Source: Cinnamomum chago (taxonomy: Eukaryota; Streptophyta; Magnoliopsida; Laurales; Lauraceae). From it: 64,000 bases of DNA. Below the pieces are notes generated by a model. The model saw only the letters and a program-made list of their open reading frames with translations. It made no database searches and was not told where the DNA came from. Within the stretch, counting starts at the first letter, position 1. Every line of letters starts with the position of its first letter. Both the position numbers and the translations under genes were made by a program. The DNA lies in the NCBI GenBank assembly GCA_038049695.1, contig CP142456.1:71695922-71759921 (forward strand), given 5' to 3'. Below, in pieces: positions 56,283 to 64,000 of this stretch.

Positions 56283-58405
56283 AGTTTATTTATAATAGAA
56301 AAAGAAGAAGCTTAGTTTGGGATGGGAGGGTACTTCATATTGCAATTAGTTTGGTTAGGTTGGGTTGGGTTGGGTTGGTAGGTTAACTAACAAATTTATA
56401 CTAAATTTTAACCCACCCATTCATTAAATTAGGCCAAAAAATTTAGCTCGAAACCTGTAAAAAAGAAGGGCTGAATCGAATCTTGACTATTGGGTTGAGT
56501 AAGTGTTGGGTGGGTTCACAAGCTGGGTTAGGACCTGGCCAACTGGCACCATATATTATATTTGATAAATGATCACGACCTGAGCCTTGTTTGAACTTTT
56601 TTCACTCTAAGCCTTGTTTGAATCCTCTTCACTCTAGCCTTGTAAATCAAATTTTCGTTGAACAAAGTGAGGTTCAAACCTCGACAACCAGGTGAGAACT
56701 TCTGCTCCTTACCATTCTCAAAACGTGTTACGACTAACTAATTCAATTCAAATATGTAACGTGATTAGCGTTCTTCACTTATATTCTTCATTTATTTTCT
56801 CCACATCCAAATGACCTGAAAAAGTCCAATGGGGTTGTCACTAAATGTACAACAAGCCAATTTGATGGTGCACCATTTCATCACTAACAATAGGGATGAC
56901 AGTGGATTGGATTATATCTAATTAACACAAGAACTGTCCCAAGATACACCTGGGCGCCACCCCCGCCCCGTACCGGGAACACTAGTGGGCTGGGTTTGAT
57001 TTAAGATAATTTCAAAAAATACTTAAAAAAACTTATTTAGATATATAATACATAGCATATATATGTCATTAACAAAGAATTAAACAGTTAAAATTTAAAT
57101 CCGACTCGAATAAAAATCTATTAAATTTTGTATCTTTCACCAAGCCTATCAAAATCTCGAGTAAGTGGTGCATATCTATCAATGACTCGATTACTTAATA
57201 CTTTATAGGTAGGGTTAGAGCTAACAAGCCTAAAAATAAAGAGTCCAAAACCAGAATTCCTCCCCCAAGTCCAAACAGCATTCATGAATGGCTTGGGAGC
57301 GAAGATTCTGCTTCTCGTTTTTCCACTTGCTGCCTCCTTTTTCCCTTCACTACTGAACAAAAAGGGAAGAAAACCCCACAGACGACAGAGATGCTCTCTC
57401 TTCACTGGTGGGCCCCACCTGGCAGCTAGACTTTTTAAGAATCCATCTGTCCTCCAATACCCGCAAATCAATGGCGTTCTCTTGTTAGACAAATCAAGGG
57501 ATGTTTTTTAAGCACCAAGTCCTAGAAGAGAGCAAAAAAATCAATGGCCCACCTAAATTATCAATCTAATACTCCACATGTTGCCCTTGTAAATTTGGCA
57601 CTGACACATGCATCTTTTTCTCCATTGGGTTTTATCATAAACAAGTATGAACAATGTAGGTATAACATTAGATTTTATTGGCTTGGTAGTTTGGCCATTT
57701 GTGATTTGGTTGAAACTTGTGATTACGTCTTTTTATTGTCATGCATTGATGTGGGTCTTATTAATAACTTGAAATTATGGACATTCTGTCAAGTTCTTTT
57801 TCCATTTAGGGGACTCCGACGCCGTGTCTGCCATGCAAAATCTTTGATCTTCACCATCGACAAAGGAGATCGAGCCAATCTCAATTAAAGATTTGGATAG
57901 AAATTCTCACAATGCACCCTTTGCAAAAGTGTCAAATCTAACAGTGTTTGCATTAAATTCATAGGGTCAATGCAAAACCTAGGTCAACTTAATCAATAAT
58001 AACACATTGATCAGCATAATTCAAATTAGATTAAACCAGGAGAGCGTGTCCATCCTTTTCCCACAACTTTCATGAATGCCTTCAATGCGTTGTAAACTGG
58101 ACAAGGGCAGCAACGCTCCTGTCAAGTTTGTAATCGGAATTCACATTATTAGTCATGGAGAAAATATAAAAAAAGTATAAATTCTTTTGCTAATTCTCAA
58201 AAAAGCACATAAAGATTTAAATATTTTAAAAGCTCCATAAAAGTATCTTGAGAAATGACAAAATACCCTTTTCTCATGGAGGTTTTTGCCACTTAACCTC
58301 TCTTCCTCCTTAAAATAGATCATTTTGATTTAGCCGATCGTAACCATTTTATCAATTTAAATTTTTTGGTAATTTAGAATCTCAAATTTTAACCCTTTAA
58401 TCTCA
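56283..58405. other. Gene-free spacer
   Basis: The only ordered structure is a run of GGGTT units (56351-56376). Open frames at 57121-57492 (minus) and 57544-57888 (plus) have no recognisable domain or codon bias and are not called. Confidence 0.45.
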
Positions 58406-58567
58406 ATAGTAGTTTAGTTGGCTTAGAACCACAGTTTGCACTCGAAGGTTGTAAGTTCAAAACTGCACTACCACACTAGGACTACGGAGAGTTTACCCTA
58501 CTTTTATTTGGGTCTAGAGGGGTTAGTCCAACCCAAAAGGATTGGAACACTCCTACAGCAAAAAAAT
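58406..58567 (+). mobile_element. SINE with A-rich tail
   Basis: The plus strand has AGTAGTTTAGTTGGCTTAG (A box) and GTAAGTTCAAAACTGC (B box), body TAGAGGGGTTAGTCCAACCC and GGATTGGAACACTCCTACAG, then A7. It matches the SINE at 43153-43332 through head and body. It ends 250 bp upstream of the EXORDIUM-like promoter. Confidence 0.7.
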
Positions 58568-58815
58568 ATACATATATATATATTTTACCATCTATGCATA
58601 AAGACACTTGAAATTAGCTCCACTTTAAAAGAAGTGTGGAAATCTTTTATACTTCTTTTGAAATATTGAAACCATCATGTACTTAAAAAAAGAAAAAAAA
58701 GAGTCAAGAGTTTTATACCTTTCAAAAATTCTCCAAACTATAAAAGTCAGGGATTTTTTACAATTACCTAAAAAAACAGGTTGTTGTTAGTAAAACTTCA
58801 AAAACCAAAACCCCT

Positions 58816-58823
58816 ATAAAAAC
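58816..58823 (+). promoter_or_regulatory. TATA box of the EXORDIUM-like gene
   Basis: CCTATAAAAACA lies about 120 bp upstream of the start codon. Transcription would begin near 58848, giving a C-rich 5' UTR of about 90 bases. Confidence 0.7.
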
Positions 58824-58938
58824 ACAGACTAGAACCCCTTCTCTCCTTCATTTCTCCATCCCCAACTTTCTTTGTATCTAACCCACAAACAAGCACACCC
58901 TTCTTCAAACCACACCACCCCCACTCCACTCCACTAAA

Positions 58939-59976
58939 ATGCGCCAGGCGTACGTCGCCCGCTACCCTGCACTCCCCTCGCTTCTCTTTTTCTTCTTCTT
59001 CTTCCTCCTCTTCTCCACTTCAGTCATCGCATGGCGTCCGTGGCCACACAATTTCCCCAACACCTCCTCTCCCGACTTCGGGAGCTCAAAGAAATACGAA
59101 GGATCATCCAAATTCGTGCACCTCCGCTACCACATGGGCCCCGTCCTCTCCACCAACATCACCATCCATCCGCTCTGGTACGGCACGTGGCAGCCATCCC
59201 AGAAGCGCATCATCCGCAGCTTCCTCGGCTCGATCTCAGCCGTCCAAGCCAAGCGCCCCTCGGTCAACGGCTGGTGGTCAACCCTCCGCCTCTACACCGA
59301 CCAGACCCTCTCCAACGTCACCGCTAACGTGCGCCTCGGCGCGGAGAAGAACGACCGCTTCTACTCCCACGGCAAGTCCCTCACCCGCCTCTCCATCCAG
59401 TCCGTGCTAAAAACCGCCGTGTCGGGACGCGGCCGCCCGCTACCAGTCGACCCGGCCGGCGGGCTCTACCTCGTCCTGACCTCCGACGACGTGCACGTGC
59501 AGGACTTCTGCGGCCAGGTGTGCGGCTTCCACTACTTCACCTTCCCTTCCATCGTGGGCTACGCGCTGCCCTTCGCATGGGTGGGGAATTCCGCCACGCA
59601 GTGCCCCGGCACGTGCGCCTACCCGTTCGCCGTGCCCGATTACATACCCGGGCTGAAGCCCGTGAAGGCTCCCAATGGGGATGTGGGCGTGGACGGCATG
59701 ATCAGTGTGGTGGCCCACGAGATCGCTGAGATGGTCACTAACCCTCTGATCAACGGCTGGTATGCGGGCCCGGACCCGGCATTTCCCACTGAGATTGCTG
59801 ATTTGTGCGAGGGCATTTATGGGACTGGAGGGGGTGGGTCCTACACGGGCCAGATGTTGAAGGATGGGAATGGTGCCACGTATAACATGAATGGGATCGG
59901 ACGGAGGTTCTTGGTGCAGTGGGTCTGGAACCCTGTGCGGAATTACTGTTCTGGCCCTAATGCACTTGATCAGTGA
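58939..59976 (+). CDS. EXL: EXORDIUM-like (phosphate-induced protein 1 family) secreted protein
   Basis: An intronless 345-codon gene. The protein begins with a basic start and a Phe/Leu-rich signal peptide, probably cleaved near Ala31, so the product goes to the apoplast. Family blocks in order: KFVHLRYHMGPVL, NITIHPLWYGTW, NGWWSTLRLYTDQT, LYLVLTSDDVHVQDFCGQVC, CPGTCAYPF, VGVDGMISVVAHEIAEMVTN, PTEIADLCEG and FLVQWVWNPVRNYC. Paired cysteines suggest disulfides. Possible N-glycosylation sites are NIT and NVT. EXORDIUM proteins respond to brassinosteroid, and EXL1 to carbon starvation. The biochemical activity is unknown. The variant Trp/Pro-rich mature N-terminus and missing Pro-rich stretch point to the EXL5/EXL7-like side of the family, which is a tentative placement. 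GC content is far above the flanks. An AATAAA at about 60414 could end the message. Confidence 0.95.
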   Translation: MRQAYVARYPALPSLLFFFFFFLLFSTSVIAWRPWPHNFPNTSSPDFGSSKKYEGSSKFVHLRYHMGPVLSTNITIHPLWYGTWQPSQKRIIRSFLGSISAVQAKRPSVNGWWSTLRLYTDQTLSNVTANVRLGAEKNDRFYSHGKSLTRLSIQSVLKTAVSGRGRPLPVDPAGGLYLVLTSDDVHVQDFCGQVCGFHYFTFPSIVGYALPFAWVGNSATQCPGTCAYPFAVPDYIPGLKPVKAPNGDVGVDGMISVVAHEIAEMVTNPLINGWYAGPDPAFPTEIADLCEGIYGTGGGGSYTGQMLKDGNGATYNMNGIGRRFLVQWVWNPVRNYCSGPNALDQ

Positions 59977-60111
59977 TTTGATATGGAATGGAGATTAATT
60001 AGATCAACTAAGATCTTGTTTAGTTTCTGTGGGGCCCATTTTTTGTTTGTTTTGATAAACTGAAAAAAAAAATCTCTCAAATCCCATGCCATCAATCAGA
60101 GTGATGAAACA

Positions 60112-60172
60112 TACGTACGTACGTATGTTATTAGATTCTAATTAATATATATATATATATATATGTATGTAT
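60112..60172. repeat. ACGT, TA and TATG simple repeats in the EXL 3' flank
   Basis: ACGTACGTACGT, then (TA)n, then ATGTATGTATG occur within 60 bp, probably inside the 3' UTR. A GGCTGGCCGGCTGGCTGGCT run follows near 60222-60242. Confidence 0.85.
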
Positions 60173-60413
60173 GTGAAATGATAGTGAAGATTGCTAATGA
60201 TTTGGAGTGAAATTTGGAGACTGGCTGGCCGGCTGGCTGGCTATACAGGGAAGAGAGAAGGGGTGTAATTTTAGCAATTTAGTTCAAACAAAAGATGAGT
60301 TCTGCTTAGATTGCAGTTGCTTTACAAGATGGAAGAAAGATGCTTTAATTAGTGATCAATAATTATTATGGGGTTTGTTTTGATTATTCATCTTTTTGCT
60401 TTTCTACATTGTA

Positions 60414-60420
60414 ATAAAAG
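60414..60420 (+). terminator. Candidate poly(A) signal of EXL
   Basis: AATAAAA lies 438 bp past the stop codon in an AT-rich stretch. Assigned by motif only. Confidence 0.4.
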
Positions 60421-60429
60421 CTATAATGT

Positions 60430-62928
60430 AGAATGAGATGATACAAGAAACTAGTTTAATATGCCTCCTATTAAGATTTGCTTTCATTTCACAATATTTT
60501 TTGTTAAAAGGACTAGTTCAAGAAGTTGCTGTTTTTTCACTTCGCTGTTTACGTTAATCTCGGGCTAATTTCCCAATCAAAATGTCTTAGCACATGAACT
60601 TCTTAATTTTTTATTTTATTTTTTGTACTATGTGATGTGTCTAATATTTCTTCAGCTCAACTTGCCTAAATCACGTCTCTGGGTCTCTCTTTAATCAGAG
60701 TAAATGTGAACAGTTGGAAAAAGTTATGTCTTGTATGTTGGTATGTTTATTACACATGATTAATTCAAAGTAGTATATAACACTTCATTTGCCCATTTCA
60801 GACAGACCCCATCATCACCCATGTGAAATAAGCAGGTCTGATCTTCTGATCATTTATAGGCATTCTAAACTAAGTTAATGAATACCTCTCTTCTTAACAA
60901 ACCTGTACAGGGAGAAGGGTGGTTCACCAATTCAGGAAGAAGAGCTTTACAAAACAGAGTGCTCAGTTCCTACTATTTTCAGCTTTGCTTCAGAGAGATA
61001 TCAGAGATTTGATGGCTAGATCCCTGCTTGGGGTATGGACCATACTTCTATTGTGTGGTCCACTTGTACAGTCACAGTACCAGTGATTGATTGGCTTTAG
61101 TGACAAAAAGGATGATTTTGGCCAACGACCCAGATGGCCCTACCTTAAATATGCCAGTCCCAAGAAGCATACTATAATTACGACCCTTCATTTCCATTGA
61201 AGTCTTTGATGGCAACTTTATGGAAAATGACCAAATGAGCTACCACTCTCAATTAAAAGGATTGTTGCAACCATACCCTGGACAAATTAATGGGAGATTT
61301 ACTTGCTCCAATACTACAGTAGATATGTGTTTTGAATGAGTTGCTCAAGTAGTTGTGATCATCTTACCGGTAGAGAAATGAAGGCAAATAAAATCTAAAT
61401 TAACTTGTAAGGGGACCACATTGTTTATTCTGAATTGTTCAAATCACATGCTTCCATATATAAGGACAGTTGTAATTTTGGTGATTTGAACCATGAGATC
61501 ATGAACTTCCATATGCACCATTGGATTTTGTTATATTTTATTTGTTTTTGACCGCTGTGAAGGGTACTGGGGCCGAAAAAAGTCCGCACATATGAGAAGA
61601 GTGACATACACAAGGATCGGTCCCTGAGATGCCATGCCGGGTGAGATGCAAGGCTGCCATCAAATTGAGCAATCCCTTCTTCTTGCACCAAGAGGCATTA
61701 GGAAGTGTCTACATACATTTATACATCAGGCTGCATAGTGAATTGGATCAAAGAAAGATGGACCATATATGATAATCAGATTATAACTACTGTCATCACA
61801 ACTCACAAGCATGGAATGAAAATGTTCTGATATATGTGAGACTAAGTCACAATGCTTATATGTACATATTCATCTATGATCAAGGCATGTTTTGATTTGA
61901 AGTCCCATCTTTGTTTTGATGCCCAACATAACCAGAGAAGCTGATTTGCACATTTTCTATCCCCTAAAAGGATATGTTTTGTTCGGCTTTTAATATAAAA
62001 ATGCCTCTAATTATGTTACATTTTAAAAGAGGCACTCTTCTAGCTACTTCTATTCTTTCTTTGAAAAAAATTGCAGGAATCTAGTTGCACAATTGATTTA
62101 GTGGGTTTAGTGCACTCTTTCATTGCGGCCTTTGTGCTGTGATGTGCCTCAAATTCTACTAACTAAAGTGAACATTGGAGGCCTTTCTCGTGAGTGGTTT
62201 CATGTAGGAGGAAATGTTTTTGGGTTCTAACTTTTACATAGACTGGACTGCTGGAGTTGGTTATTATATGCTGGCCATTCTTACTTGATAAAGTAGAATG
62301 TCATGTCTATTGTTATGCATCAAATTCTTGTCTGTTACTGTAGGTAATTCATGGTTTTCAGTCTTATTTTTTTTCATAGGTGTACAGTTTTCCAGTTCAC
62401 AACTATATATTATAAGGGCTCGGTTATTCTATTTTAATTCCTGGGTGTTTTAAGAATTGTATTTCTAATAATGTTGAAATTGAAGAAATAATGATGACTA
62501 TAAAAAAAAAAGATCATTAAATAGTCTTTCCTTAAGTGAAAATAGATATTTGAACATCACCTTATTAATTCAAATCCTAGAAAGATCAAGGTCCTATCGA
62601 CATCTCCATCTTACGTCATTCGCTCTCACTTCTCTAACAATCCTTTGTTGGACCTCATTTGACCATAAATTCATATGCATTCGATTCTATACAAACAACC
62701 GGGACACAAACACTATTGGGTTGATTATGCTGAAAGATAATTCTGTGTTTAACTATAGCAATGTAGTTCATATCACTACTATAAATTGTTGAATAGATTA
62801 TGTATAAACATAGCGATACATTTTACTAGATCAGAACACTTCTCTACAACACAATTCAGCAGTGTTTATATTTCCAATTAAAACAAGTTTAAACCAGCAA
62901 AGAGGGGTGCATGTCATATGGTTTTTAT
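60430..62928. other. Gene-free spacer
   Basis: No gene or complete element is seen. The open frame at 61425-61691 (minus) is not recognised. The sequence is AT-rich with few internal repeats. Confidence 0.5.
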
Positions 62929-63365
62929 TAGGGATGTAAATGGGTCCTCGATTTTTCGATTACCAGAAGGTTCTGACCCGTTAATAATCGGGCTTGGGTC
63001 CTTATTTAGATTCCGATAAGTAAACGTGCTCGGGTCCATCTTTTGGACCGTGAGCTAAACGGGTCCGAGTCCACCTTGGTTCTGACCCGTGGACCCGAGA
63101 CCCGACCTATTGCATCAATTTTCAAAAAAGTTCTCTTAAAAGCTAGTTTTCTTTAAATCATTAAGCTCTCTTTTTTTTTTTTTTTCCTAAATCATTCTCT
63201 ACCTGGCCCAGATCCATACATGTCCCTTATACAGAGCTAGTTCCAATTCTGGGACCAAGAAACTGGTTCCGAACCAGGTCCAGGTCCAAGTCCATTTTCT
63301 CATTAACGGTTCCTGGTCTGGGTCCGCCATGGTCCCATACCAGAACCAACTCGTTTACAACCCTA
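62929..63365. mobile_element. hAT-like MITE
   Basis: The left end TAGGGATGTAAA and the inverted right end TAGGGTTGTAAA match at 11 of 12 positions. The flanking 8-mers GTTTTTAT (62921-62928) and GTGTTTAC (63366-63373) agree at 6 of 8 positions, a decayed target duplication. The interior repeats GGGTCC and GACCCG words. Confidence 0.75.
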
Positions 63366-63420
63366 GTGTTTACTTTTAGAATGGTGGGCCTTGTAGAGGT
63401 CAAAAGGTGGTCCCTAGGAA

Positions 63421-63993
63421 CAGGGCCGGCCCTGAGCAAGGGCTGTAAGTGCCCTTGCCCCGGGCTCATTTTTCAAGAGGGCCCAAAATCCCTTCTACCT
63501 TTTATTTTCTTTTCAATTATTTGGTGGGGGCAGGGCCCATCCAATGGATTTCATCGTCGTGGACATCAATAGACCCATCATCAAATCATCTGAGAGTGCT
63601 TATTGCATCACTTATTTGAGCATCCATCAGTGGGGCCCACCAATGATATTTTATATTTGATGACTGAAATTCTGGGCGAATCTGGTCTAGCATTGGGATG
63701 ATTTGGGGCTTCTTTTTTTTACAAACAGATCATCAAGCCTTCAGCCCTTCACCCGTTCTTCTCATCTGTTAGTGGGGCCCACCAATGATTTTTTATTCTC
63801 CATATATGATGCTTAAATTCTGGTCTGAGTTCTCTTTCTTCTCTTTTTTTTCAAATAGTTATACTTGGGCATCATCAACTCATTGCCAATTTTTCACATC
63901 AATGGGGCCCACCAATGATATTATCATATATGATGGCTGAAGAGGCCTAACTTTTACTCTTGCCCTGGGCCTGAAAAATTCAAACCGGCCCTG
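63421..63993. mobile_element. hAT MITE with internal repeats
   Basis: The ends are CAGGGCCGG and its exact inverse CCGGCCCTG. The 8-mer CCTAGGAA precedes it (63413-63420) and CCTAGGA follows up to the window edge, so seven of eight target bases are confirmed. Three internal copies of a block starting TGGGGCCCACCAATGAT lie at about 63630, 63773 and 63903. No coding. Confidence 0.85.
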
Positions 63994-64000
63994 CCTAGGA

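Noticed and set aside
56345-56380. Interstitial telomere repeat
   Set aside because: The unit is GGGTT/GGTTG rather than the plant TTTAGGG, and similar words occur in nearby hAT-type MITE interiors.
57121-57888. Open frames of 123 and 114 codons
   Set aside because: There is no recognisable family, and the composition matches the surrounding non-coding DNA.
59031-59729. Extra open frames over the EXORDIUM-like gene
   Set aside because: They are GC-rich frame shadows. The family match is in the 58939-59976 frame only.
59700-59750. HEIAE motif as proof of a zinc metalloprotease
   Set aside because: AHEIAEM resembles an HExxE-type metal site, but this is the normal EXORDIUM family block and no protease activity is established for it.

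Overview
This is nuclear DNA of a flowering plant. It has long introns with GT-AG borders, plant gene families (EXORDIUM-like, UDP-glucuronate 4-epimerase, plant pICln, plant Tpt1) and plant transposons (FAR1-type MULE, plant mobile domain gene, TRIM, Tourist-like and hAT MITEs, RTE and L1 LINEs, tRNA-derived SINEs). The two single-exon genes are GC-rich and the spacers AT-rich and full of repeats. This would suit a magnoliid or early-diverging eudicot, but the species cannot be fixed from the sequence.

Layout. 1-5614: the right part of a large, decayed MULE. A FAR1/MULE transposase fused to an OTU protease domain (+ strand) faces a five-exon plant mobile domain (PMD) gene (- strand), the convergent plan of MuDR. 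Two arrays of a 33-bp palindromic unit lie between the two 3' ends and just upstream of the PMD start. 5615-9140: spacer with MITE-like debris. 9143-15080: a seven-exon pICln gene (229 aa). 15081-20570: spacer with a tandem duplication, a LINE RNase H scrap and pyrimidine tracts. 20576-27667: an eight-exon tRNA 2'-phosphotransferase gene (269 aa) whose first intron looks GC-AG. 27668-36900: spacer dominated by broken RTE LINE pieces, one carrying a nested L1 tail. 37327-38658: an intronless UDP-glucuronate 4-epimerase on the minus strand. 39100-58800: a gene-free repeat field with SINEs, a hAT element with an exact 8-bp target duplication, Helitron-like 3' ends in a 404-bp tandem array, a concatemer of TRIM long terminal repeats, and Tourist-like MITEs. 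58939-59976: an intronless EXORDIUM-like gene with a clear TATA box. 60430-64000: spacer ending in two hAT MITEs.

The four host genes have unrelated housekeeping or cell-wall roles: snRNP assembly, tRNA splicing, pectin precursor synthesis and a secreted growth-related protein. They do not form a pathway cluster, although GAE and the EXORDIUM-like protein both bear on the cell wall. The most unusual object is the MULE/PMD/33-bp palindrome complex at the left edge.
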